64,000 bases of DNA. It comes from RYN-230 sp963704995. GTDB lineage: Bacteria > Actinomycetota > Actinomycetes > Streptosporangiales > Streptosporangiaceae. The first letter of the stretch is position 1. Every line of letters starts with the position of its first letter. The notes below the pieces were generated by a model. It was not told the origin of the DNA, ran no database searches, and worked only from the letters and a program-made list of their open reading frames with translations. Below are positions 45,556 through 53,255 of the stretch, in pieces. Made by a program: the position numbers and the translations under genes. The stretch is taken from positions 620,001-684,000 of the forward strand of contig CAVPIM010000009.1 in the NCBI GenBank assembly GCA_963704995.1, written 5' to 3'.

Positions 45556-46730
45556 TTGACCTGGGCTGCGGCGCTCTCGAGGACGGCCGGGGTGACCGCA
45601 CCGACGAGCACGTGACCGTTGCTGGTCATCAGCACTGACACCAGGCTGGTGCGCAGCAGCTTGCCACTGCCCCACGCGCCGTGCACCGGGGTGGCCGACC
45701 GGAGCAGCGCGGCCGCGACCGCGGCGTTCTCACCACTGCCGCCGGAGCCGCCCACCGCCGACGGCGGGGCCTGGCCGCCCGCGCTCGACGCGATGCCCGC
45801 ACCCATCAGGCCGCCCATCGCGGACGCGGGCAGCACGGCCACCGACGTCCAGTCCTTGCCGATCACCTGGGGCTGGCCGCTGGCCTTCGTGCCCTTGGCC
45901 GGCATCTTCCCCGACGAGCGGGCCGGGTTGACCACCTTGACCTTGGCCCCCGGCGGGGTGGCGAAGCTGAAGTTGCCGGCCGCCGGCTTGACGAACGAGA
46001 TCGACGTGTAGCCGACCTGGAACGCCGGGCTGGCCGCGCCCCGGGCGAACACCTGGACCCGCAGCGGGACGTTCTTGCTCGCGTCGATGGCGATGCTGAC
46101 CCGGCCGATCAGCGAGCCGCCGGACTTCGGCGAGAGCACCAGCTGGTAGGCCGGCTGGCCGGCCACGGTCACGTTGCGCTCGACGCTGACCCGGGTGCTC
46201 GGCCCGACCGCCTTGAGCGCCTGGCTGGCCGCCTGCTGCGGGGTGAGCGGCAGCTGCGACGGCATGGCCCCCGCGGGCATGGCGTGCTTATCTGCCCCGG
46301 CCGGAATCTGGATCCGGGTCACCGTGTTCGAGTTGCTCTGCCACACCGACACCTGGCGGCCGTTGCGGATCACGTCGGTTTCGCTCAGCGTCACCGGGAC
46401 CGCGAGCCGGATATGCGAGGGGTCCGCGTACCAGACCTTGATCGTGTGCGACCCGGCCAGCAGCGCCGTAATGGAGTTCGGGTTGCCGGTCCCGGGCAGC
46501 TGCGGAATGCCGAGCGATGCGGTCTCCACCACGGTCCCGGTCAGCGCGGGCAGCGGGGCGGTCCGGCCGGCCACCGAGGCCAGCAGCTGCGCGGGGGTGC
46601 GCAGCGGCAGCTCAGGTGAAGCCTGGGCGCTGCTGATCACGGACCCGGCGGTCACCGCGCCGGCCAGGGCTACGGCACCTGCGGGAATGGCCCACCTCGC
46701 GCGACGGGAAATCGTCGGCAGCGTATTCAT
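45552..46730 (-). CDS. Secreted LolA-like lipoprotein carrier-fold protein
   Basis: A 392-residue secreted protein with signal segment ARWAIPAGAVALAGAVTAGS. The body (about 40-290) has the LolA/LppX-type half-barrel pattern: TGTVVETASLGIPQL, WYADPSHIRLAVPV, SVWQSNSNTVTRI and LIGRVSIAIDASKNVPLRVQ. A Gly/Ala/Ser-rich stretch near 310-330 precedes the C-terminal VSVLMTSNGHVLVGAVTP. In actinobacteria this gene often lies before an ABC ATPase and permease, as here, and may chaperone a lipid or lipoprotein across the envelope. Start ATG 46730 behind GAGG. The stop overlaps the ATPase start. Confidence 0.87.
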   Translation of the reverse strand: MNTLPTISRRARWAIPAGAVALAGAVTAGSVISSAQASPELPLRTPAQLLASVAGRTAPLPALTGTVVETASLGIPQLPGTGNPNSITALLAGSHTIKVWYADPSHIRLAVPVTLSETDVIRNGRQVSVWQSNSNTVTRIQIPAGADKHAMPAGAMPSQLPLTPQQAASQALKAVGPSTRVSVERNVTVAGQPAYQLVLSPKSGGSLIGRVSIAIDASKNVPLRVQVFARGAASPAFQVGYTSISFVKPAAGNFSFATPPGAKVKVVNPARSSGKMPAKGTKASGQPQVIGKDWTSVAVLPASAMGGLMGAGIASSAGGQAPPSAVGGSGGSGENAAVAAALLRSATPVHGAWGSGKLLRTSLVSVLMTSNGHVLVGAVTPAVLESAAAQVK

Positions 46731-46958
46731 CGCACAACCTCACTCGTCCCCGTGCGGGTTGGCCGCCCGGGCTCGTCCCATGGGCCGTCACCGGCCCCGC
46801 GTGAGCCGCAGCCCCCTGGTCCGGGGGGCGCGGTCCCGTTATGTCCCCTGCGTTCACCATCTTGCCGCACGCCGCCTGAGCGAACCCTGTGAGCGTTTGC
46901 GTGGGTCACGCGAACGCCCGGGCCGCCGCCGTGAATGGTTCCGGGTAGCCTCGGGCGG

Positions 46959-47636
46959 GTGCGGGTGCTCGTCGTGGAGGACGAACGAAGGCTGGCCGCG
47001 GCCGTCAAGCGCGGCCTGTCCGCCGAGGGCTTCGCGGTCGACCTGGCCCACAACGGGGAGGACGGCCTGCACGCCGCACGTGAGGGCGGGTACGACGCCG
47101 TCGTGCTGGACCTGATGCTGCCCAAGATCTCCGGGTACCGGGTCTGCCAGCAGCTGCGCGCGGAGGAGAACTGGGTGCCCATCCTCATCCTGTCGGCCAA
47201 GGATGGCGAGTACGACCAGGCCGACGGGCTGGACCTGGGCGCCGATGACTACCTGACCAAGCCGTTCTCCTACGTGGTCCTGGCGGCCCGGCTGCGGGCC
47301 CTGCTCCGGCGCGGCGCGATCCCCCGGCCCGCGCAGCTGCGCGCCGGCGACCTGGTCCTGGACCCGGCCAGCCGGCGGGTCCGCCGGGGGGAGGCTGACA
47401 TCGACCTGACCGCGCGGGAGTTCGCGCTGCTGGAGTACCTGATGCGGCGGGCCGGCCAGGTGGTGGCCAAGACCGAGCTGCTGGAGCACGTCTGGGACAG
47501 CTACGACTCCCTCGACCTCAACGTGGTCGAGGTGTACGCGGGGTACGTCCGCCGCAAGATCGACGCCCCGTTCGGCCGCGCCGCCCTGCAGACCGTCCGC
47601 GGCGCGGGCTACCGCCTAGCCACCGACGGCGGCTAG
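46959..47636 (+). CDS. OmpR/PhoB-family response regulator
   Basis: A 225-residue two-component response regulator starting at GTG 46959 (VRVLVVEDE). The receiver domain (about 1-118) has acidic pocket EDE, phosphoacceptor Asp in VVLDLMLP, and Lys in YLTKPF. The winged-helix DNA-binding domain (about 128-222) carries DLTAREFALLEYLMR and VYAGYVRRKI. A TetR gene and a sensor kinase gene follow on the same strand and the kinase is the likely partner. It is divergent from the LolA/ABC operon across about 230 bases, which may be its target. Confidence 0.93.
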   Translation: MRVLVVEDERRLAAAVKRGLSAEGFAVDLAHNGEDGLHAAREGGYDAVVLDLMLPKISGYRVCQQLRAEENWVPILILSAKDGEYDQADGLDLGADDYLTKPFSYVVLAARLRALLRRGAIPRPAQLRAGDLVLDPASRRVRRGEADIDLTAREFALLEYLMRRAGQVVAKTELLEHVWDSYDSLDLNVVEVYAGYVRRKIDAPFGRAALQTVRGAGYRLATDGG

Positions 47637-48001
47637 CCCCTCCCCCCTCGCGCCCGCCGGCCGGTGGGCAACCATCAGCAGTTAAGTTCCGACCCCTTAT
47701 GAGGGGTCTAACTCGAACTGTTAATCGATCGAGGGTTGGCTGGGCCGCGCGGAGCGCGGTGGGCGCGGACCAGTCATCCCATGTTCCCGAAACCTTGGAT
47801 AAGATCGTTATTTAACATAGTGGTGCTATGCAAAGGCGCGTAAGGCCCACGGGGAGACCGGACGGGCTATACAGAGGACGTGGCTGAGCTGCGTTCACCC
47901 GGCACGGATTCACCGGGCCCGGGGTCCCTGGCGCTCCCGGGCCGGGGACCGGGCGGGGGACCGGGCCGGGCGGGCCCGCCGGGTCGCTGCGGGCCGAGCA
48001 G
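47637..48001. other. Intergenic region with two inverted repeats before the TetR gene
   Basis: Two symmetrical elements are visible: an imperfect one at 47679-47720 centred on CCCCTTATGAGGGG, and CATAG-TGGTG-CTATG at 47816-47830. The first could be a terminator for the response regulator, the second an operator for the TetR protein. A GTG at 47880 opens an N-terminal extension in a different frame. Confidence 0.5.
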
Positions 48002-48577
48002 GTGGCCCAGACCCGGGCGGCGCTGATCGCCGCGGGGCGGCGGCTGTTCGGCGGGCCGGGCTTCGCCGCGACGTCCGTGGACGACCTGGCCCGGACGGCC
48101 CGGGTGACCACCGGAGCGCTCTACCATCACTTCCCCACGAAGACCGCCCTGTTCGAGACGGTCTTCGAGGCGGTGCACGCGGAGCTGATGACGGCGTCCG
48201 CGGGCGCGGCCGGCGGGGCCGCCGACGAGGCCGACGCGCTGGCCCGGGGATTCGGCGCCTTCCTCGACGCGATGCTGGAACCCGACGTCCAGCGCATCAT
48301 CATCACCGACGCGCCCGCCGTGCTGGGCCTGGCCCGGTTCACCGAGCTCGACGAACGGTACGCGGTGCCGCCCATCGTCACGGCCCTGCGCGCGGCAGAC
48401 GCCGCGGGGCGGCTGCACACCGCCGACCCGGAGACGATCGCCCGGCTCCTGCTGGGCGCGCTGGTGCGCGGGAGCATGCTGATCGCGGGCTCAGCCGATC
48501 CGGCGGCGACCCGGGAGAGCGTCGGCCGGGCGATGCGGGCCCTGCTGGCCGGCTTCGCGCCCGGGCCCGGCGAGTAG
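48002..48577 (+). CDS. TetR-family transcriptional regulator
   Basis: A 191-residue regulator from GTG 48002. The helix-turn-helix domain (about 3-50) reads TRAALIAAGRRLF, then TSVDDLARTARVTTGALYHHF, the typical TetR signature. The C-terminal ligand and dimerisation region is helical, with a conserved ALVRGSMLIAG segment. The true N-terminus may start further upstream if a frameshift joins the open frame from 47880. It lies between a response regulator and, 14 bases later, a sensor kinase gene, so it may be co-transcribed with the kinase. The ligand is unknown. Confidence 0.9.
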   Translation: MAQTRAALIAAGRRLFGGPGFAATSVDDLARTARVTTGALYHHFPTKTALFETVFEAVHAELMTASAGAAGGAADEADALARGFGAFLDAMLEPDVQRIIITDAPAVLGLARFTELDERYAVPPIVTALRAADAAGRLHTADPETIARLLLGALVRGSMLIAGSADPAATRESVGRAMRALLAGFAPGPGE

Positions 48578-48591
48578 CCACGGGAGCCACC

Positions 48592-50619
48592 GTGCCACGC
48601 GAGGCAGGATCCCGGGCGGGCCTGCCAGGCCGCTGGTGGCGCAGGCGCAGCCTGCGCGCCCGGGTCACGCTGGCCTCCACGGCCGGGCTGGCCCTGGCCC
48701 TCGCCGCGGCGGCGGTCCTGCTCAGCAGCGCGCTGCGGGTCTCGCTGATCCGCAGCCTGGACAACTCGGCCCGGCAGGGCGCGCGGGAGGTCGCCGCGCT
48801 GTCCGACGCGCACCGGCTGCCAAACCCGGTCCCGGTAGTCCCTGGCACCATCACCGTGCAGGTTCTCAGCTCTAACGGACAGATCGTGAACGTGTCGCCG
48901 GACGCGGACCGCCTGGTCCCGCTGCTGCCGCCGGCGGTGGCGGCGGCCAACGCCCGGGACGGCCGGGCGGTGTTCCTCAACGGCCGTCCGTTCGGGCTGC
49001 CCGACACGGTGCGGGTGGCCACCGCGGCCACCCGGGACGGCGGGACCGTCATCGCGGCGGTGGCCTACAACCAGGTGGGTGAGAGCCTGGCCACGCTGAC
49101 CCGGGCGCTGCTCATCGGCACCCCGCTGCTGCTGGCCCTGCTGGCCGCGGCGAGCTGGCTGATCGCGGGGTCCACCCTGCGCCCGGTCACCGAACTGCGC
49201 CGGGGCGCCCAGGACGTCACGCGGACCGGCCGGCCCCGGGCCCTGCCGGTTCCGGAGGCCCGCGACGAGGTGCGCAACCTGGCGCTGACCCTGAACGACA
49301 TGCTCAGCAGGCTCGGCGCGGCCCAGGAACGGCAGCGCGGGCTGATCTCCGACACCGCGCACGAGCTGCGGAGCCCGATCGCCAGCATCCGGGCCCAGCT
49401 GGAGGTGGCGCTGGACCACCCGGACAGCCAGGACTGGCGGCAGACCGCCGGCGACGTGCTCGCGGACACGCTCCGGCTGGCCCGGCTGGCCGAGGACCTG
49501 CTGGCCCTGGCCCGGCTGGACGAGCGGGATCCCCGGCGTCCCGCGCAGCGCCGGGTGGACCTGGCCGGGCTGGTCCGGGAGGAGGTCGGCCGGTACGCCG
49601 ACGCCCGGGTCCCGGTCCGGCTGGCCGGTACCGGGCCCGCCGAGGTGACCGGGGACGCCGACGGGCTGCACCGGATGCTCCGCAACCTGATCGACAACGC
49701 CACGCGCTACGCGCGGTCCCAGGTCGCGGTCTCGGTGGGCACGTCCGGCCGGAACGCGCGGCTCTCGGTCACCGACGACGGCCCGGGCATCCCGGCCGCG
49801 GACCGGGAGCGGGCGTTCGGCCGTTTCGCCCGGCTGGAGGCGGCGCGCAGCCGTGACGGCGACGACGCGGGCGGCGCGGGACTCGGCCTGGCGATCGTGC
49901 GGGCCACCGCGCAGGCCCACGGCGGGTCAGCCTGGCTGGAGGATGCCGCGCCCGGGCTGCGGGCCGTGGTGCTGCTGCCCGCGGCCGGCCCGCGGGCCCG
50001 GCCGGCTCCGCTCCTACCAGGCCCCCCAGGGCAGCAGCGCAGTAACGGCGATGACGGCGAACAGCAGCGTCAGGTAGGCGATCGACAGGTGGAACAGGCG
50101 CATCGGCGCGGGGTTGGAGCTGGGCTGGGCCAGGCCCGCGCAGGCTCCCTCGGTCACCCGGCCGGCCGTGGGCCGCCGGGCGCCGCGGGCGCGGCATCCA
50201 CCGCGGTCTCGCACCAGCACGGGCGTGGCGACCGCGACGCTTCCCCCGGCCGCCGGGCCGGCGCCGGCCCGCGCCGGCGCGGGCCTGGCCGCCGCGGGGA
50301 CCCGCGGGCCCGTCCTCGAACGTCATCGCGGCCACCCGGTGGTGCAGCCGGTGCGCCTCGGCGAGGAACCAGCCGCCGAGCCCCAGCGCCGCGGCCGTGT
50401 ACAGCCAGCCGGCGTAGGGGGCGAGGGCGAGCGTGGCCGCCACCATCACGTACGAGTAGAAGAGGATCTTCCTGGCCACCACGGCGGGTGAGGCGACCAC
50501 CGGCAGCATCGGCACCCGGGCCGCGGCGTAGTCGTCGCGGAACTTCATGGCCAGCGCCCAGAAGTGCGGCGGCGTCCAGAAGAAGATCACGGCGAACAGG
50601 ACGACCGCGGGCAGGCTGA
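48592..50619 (+). CDS. Sensor histidine kinase, 3' end uncertain
   Basis: A HisKA-type sensor kinase whose GTG start at 48592 lies 14 bases after the TetR stop. Parts in order: first membrane helix (about 25-48), extracytoplasmic sensor (about 50-160), second helix (about 165-190), HAMP, phosphoacceptor His in DTAHELRSPIASIRAQL, N box in LIDNATRYARS, G1 in VTDDGPGIP and G2 in GGAGLGLAIVR. The catalytic part ends near residue 470 (AVVLLPAAG). The frame then stays open over the ctaB coding region in antisense, so the last 200 residues are probably not real and an indel near 50000 is likely. Partner: response regulator at 46959. Confidence 0.86.
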   Translation: MPREAGSRAGLPGRWWRRRSLRARVTLASTAGLALALAAAAVLLSSALRVSLIRSLDNSARQGAREVAALSDAHRLPNPVPVVPGTITVQVLSSNGQIVNVSPDADRLVPLLPPAVAAANARDGRAVFLNGRPFGLPDTVRVATAATRDGGTVIAAVAYNQVGESLATLTRALLIGTPLLLALLAAASWLIAGSTLRPVTELRRGAQDVTRTGRPRALPVPEARDEVRNLALTLNDMLSRLGAAQERQRGLISDTAHELRSPIASIRAQLEVALDHPDSQDWRQTAGDVLADTLRLARLAEDLLALARLDERDPRRPAQRRVDLAGLVREEVGRYADARVPVRLAGTGPAEVTGDADGLHRMLRNLIDNATRYARSQVAVSVGTSGRNARLSVTDDGPGIPAADRERAFGRFARLEAARSRDGDDAGGAGLGLAIVRATAQAHGGSAWLEDAAPGLRAVVLLPAAGPRARPAPLLPGPPGQQRSNGDDGEQQRQVGDRQVEQAHRRGVGAGLGQARAGSLGHPAGRGPPGAAGAASTAVSHQHGRGDRDASPGRRAGAGPRRRGPGRRGDPRARPRTSSRPPGGAAGAPRRGTSRRAPAPRPCTASRRRGRGRAWPPPSRTSRRGSSWPPRRVRRPPAASAPGPRRSRRGTSWPAPRSAAASRRRSRRTGRPRAG

Positions 50620-51160
50620 CCCGGCCGGTCACGGCGGACCAGCCGATCAGCACCGGGAAGCAGCCGGCCGCGCCCCCGATGACGATGTTGGACGGGGTGC
50701 GGCGCTTCAGGCCGAGGGTGTAGACGAACACGTAGAACAAGATCGCGGTGTCGGCCAGCGCCGCGGACAGCCAGTTGACCAGCGTGCCGAGCAGGACGGT
50801 GGACACGGCGCCGAGCACGATGCCGAACACCAGCGCCTCGGCCGGCTTGATCACCGCGGCCTCGCGGCCCTTGCCGTTCAGCGGCCGCCGCGAGGTGCGC
50901 CGCATGATCGCGTCGATGTCACGGTCGATGTAGCAGTTGATCGTGTTCGCGCTGCCCGCCGCGCACGCCCCGGCGACCAGCGTGACCAGGAGCACCCGGA
51001 TCGAGGGCAGGCCGCGCTGCGCGAGCAGCATGGTCGGGATCGTGGTGACCAGCAGCAGCTCGATGATCCGGGGCTTGGTCAGGGCGAAGAGCGACCGGGC
51101 GACCACCCGGGCGGAGCGCCGCCCCGCGATGGCGGGCAGCGCGTCGGTCGCTGGGGTCAC
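50014..51160 (-). CDS. ctaB: Protoheme IX farnesyltransferase (heme O synthase), frameshifted
   Basis: An integral membrane UbiA-family enzyme that farnesylates heme B to heme O for the aa3 oxidase. It starts at GTG 51160 behind GGAGGACCAGG, overlapping a stop codon. The first Asp-rich motif is NTINCYIDRDIDAIMRRTSR, and the second region includes FWTPPHFWALAMKFRDDYAAARVPMLP. Multiple helices follow. After MTFEDG (near 50330) the frame shifts by one base; the C-terminal helix reads RLFHLSIAYLTLLFAVIAVT and ends at 50014. The intervening stretch is Gly/Arg-rich. It sits in the oxidase cluster with ctaG, III, I and II. Confidence 0.9.
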
Positions 51161-51258
51161 TCCTGGTCCTCCGAGCCCTCGGGTGCCGCGTCCTGGTCCT
51201 GCCGGACCCGCCGGTAACCTTATCCTTTGCGGTTCCGGCCGCGTCCTTGGCCTCCTGC

Positions 51259-51595
51259 TCAGCCTGCCTGGGCGGCCTGCTTGACGGCTTCCTCGGTGCG
51301 CACGCCGACCGGCGGGCGGGGTGCCCCGCCCGGCCAGCGGCTCGGCGCCGCCCGCCGCGGTCGCGGTGGGCAGCCCGGTCGCGGCGGCCAGTGACGCCGC
51401 GTGGCCCGGGTCGGCGGGGGCGACGGGCCGGGCCCCGGTGATGGGCCGGCGTCCCGGCACGGTGTGCGGCCTGGCGAACACGAAGTACAGGGCCGCCATC
51501 ACGACGATGAAGAATCCCAGCGGCAGGATCAGGGTCATCACCTGCGCGCCTAGCGGGTAATAGGTGACCTGAATCGCAGAGATCACGCTGTGCAC
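51259..51595 (-). CDS. Small single-helix membrane protein of the oxidase cluster (frameshifted)
   Basis: An about 110-residue protein starting at GTG 51595 behind AGGAGG. It has one hydrophobic segment (VTYYPLGAQVMTLILPLGFF through ALYFVFARPH) and an Ala/Pro-rich cytosolic tail. The first frame would run into ctaB. An indel near 51310-51330 switches to a frame reading VGVRTEEAVKQAAQAG and a stop at 51259. Similar short proteins occur beside actinobacterial oxidase genes, but their function is unknown; a small accessory subunit is possible. Confidence 0.65.
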
Positions 51596-51623
51596 TCTAT
51601 CCTCCTGCTGGGAGCCAAACTGG

Positions 51624-52523
51624 TCATCTCCATCCGGTCCGGGTGGGCCAGGTGGACTTGGACGTCCGGAGAATCCGGTCCAGGCCGTGCGTGAGGGCTT
51701 CCGACTCCTCGTCGTTCAGCCACCTGACCAGGAGCGCGATTCCCGCGATCAGGTACGGCACCAGCACCAGGACCCACAGTTCGGAGCCGCCGGCCTGCTG
51801 ATCGAACACCATGCTGAGCAGATGGTGGCTCCCTACCCCGAGGTAGGCGGGGTAAAGGACATTGGCCCCGAAGCTGAGCACCATGCCGAGGATCGTGCCG
51901 CACACCACGATGGCCGCCAGCAGGAACACCCGGTACAGCGGCCCGAACTGCGGGCTGAACGGCCGGGAGCCGATCAGCTGCAGCCAGAGCAGCACGCCCG
52001 CGGCCAGGGTGGTGACCGCCTGGGCCGCGAGCACCACCGGGTGGCGCACCCCCGCGTCGTACAGCGCCGGGACGTACCAGCCGCACCACACCACGACGAA
52101 CAGGGCGGTCACCGCGACCGGCCAGCTGCGCAGCCGGGGCGGCACCGGCGCCGGCGCCGCCGTGGCGGGGGCCGCGGCCGGGGGCCGCGCCGTACGCCCG
52201 AGGCCGCGCCACAGCACCAGCCACGGCGCGCCGAGCACGATCAGCGGCGGGGCATACACGCCGAGCAGGATGTCCTGGAGCACGCGGACCCAGATGAACC
52301 TGCCCGACCAGTAGCCCAGCGGCGAGAGCAGCGCCAGGGCCGCGAGGAGCAGCCCGGAGTAGAAGGCGATGGCCTCGCGGGCCAGGCCGCCAGGCAGCGC
52401 GGCCCCGCCCCGGCGCGCGTCGCCGCGCAGGCCGAGCAGCCCGGCCAGGTGCACGACCACGACGGCCAGGCCCGCGGCGAGGACCGCCACGTTGGCCGAC
52501 CAGTGCGAGACAACCAGGTTCAT
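51624..52523 (-). CDS. Caa3_CtaG-family cytochrome c oxidase assembly protein
   Basis: A 299-residue membrane protein with about seven helices, starting at ATG 52523. Family features include AREAIAFYSGLLLAALALL, the LQDILLGVYAPPLIVLGAPW segment, and LYDAGVRHPVVLAAQ with later histidines in YLGVGSHHLLSMV. The family is implicated in copper delivery or assembly for caa3/aa3 oxidases. A long Ala/Pro loop lies near 115-130. It is in line with the oxidase subunit genes and 65 bases downstream of subunit III. Confidence 0.9.
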   Translation of the reverse strand: MNLVVSHWSANVAVLAAGLAVVVVHLAGLLGLRGDARRGGAALPGGLAREAIAFYSGLLLAALALLSPLGYWSGRFIWVRVLQDILLGVYAPPLIVLGAPWLVLWRGLGRTARPPAAAPATAAPAPVPPRLRSWPVAVTALFVVVWCGWYVPALYDAGVRHPVVLAAQAVTTLAAGVLLWLQLIGSRPFSPQFGPLYRVFLLAAIVVCGTILGMVLSFGANVLYPAYLGVGSHHLLSMVFDQQAGGSELWVLVLVPYLIAGIALLVRWLNDEESEALTHGLDRILRTSKSTWPTRTGWR

Positions 52524-52587
52524 GACGGTGGTGGGCCGCCAGGCTGGCGCGGGCGCAAGCCTTCCCGGACGGGCCGCTCCTTTCCGC

Positions 52588-53253
52588 TCAGAGCACGTAG
52601 AACAGCAGGAAGAAGAACAGCGTGACCACGGCCATGAAGTTCCAGATCAGCGTGAACGCGCTCAGCGACGACTGGAACCGCTGCACCGCGAACGCCTCGG
52701 CGTAGGTGGGCGGCTGCTCGACGAAGGAGATGGGCGTGAGCGGGCGGGCGCGCATCACCAGGATCTCCAGCCAGAGCATCGCCCCGAGCCAGCTGACCAG
52801 CAGGACCGGGTAGGTGTCGACGAACACGCTGGAGAAGCCGGAGCTGCCCGGCTGGAACGGCAGGTTGAGCAGCTGGATGATCTGCACCACCACGGCGGCC
52901 ACGCCGAGCAGCAGCGCGACCAGGGCCGCGGCCTGCCACGCGCTCTTGCTCCCGGCCTTGATCCGCTGCAGCCCCACGTACTGGACGATGGCGCTGAGCA
53001 GGACCAGGACCAGGATCGTCACGCCGTAGCCGATCTGCGGGGCGTGGAAGCCCGAGCCCTTCCACCGGCCCGAGGAGTTGACCGACCGGAGGTAGAAGTA
53101 GGCGAACGCGAACGCCCCGTACAGGAAGGCCAGCGCGCCGACCGCGAACCTCGACCCGGTCCACGCCGCGTTGAGCGCCGCCTCGTGGTAGAAACCGGCT
53201 TCCTCGGCCGCCCGGTCCAGCTCGTTCGGCGGCTGCGTGGTCTGCTCGGCCAT
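52588..53253 (-). CDS. ctaE: Cytochrome c oxidase subunit III
   Basis: A 221-residue membrane subunit starting at ATG 53253, two bases after the subunit I stop. Helices are visible at AVGALAFLYGAFAFAYFYL, GYGVTILVLVLLSAIVQYVG, AWQAAALVALLLGVAAVVVQ, LVSWLGAMLWLEILVM and IWNFMAVVTLFFFLLFYVL. The family's marker FYHEAALNAAW lies in the N-terminal portion. It stabilises the proton-pumping core of the aa3 oxidase. The order I-III-CtaG-CtaB is typical of gene clusters of this type. Confidence 0.9.
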   Translation of the reverse strand: MAEQTTQPPNELDRAAEEAGFYHEAALNAAWTGSRFAVGALAFLYGAFAFAYFYLRSVNSSGRWKGSGFHAPQIGYGVTILVLVLLSAIVQYVGLQRIKAGSKSAWQAAALVALLLGVAAVVVQIIQLLNLPFQPGSSGFSSVFVDTYPVLLVSWLGAMLWLEILVMRARPLTPISFVEQPPTYAEAFAVQRFQSSLSAFTLIWNFMAVVTLFFFLLFYVL

Positions 53254-53255
53254 GA

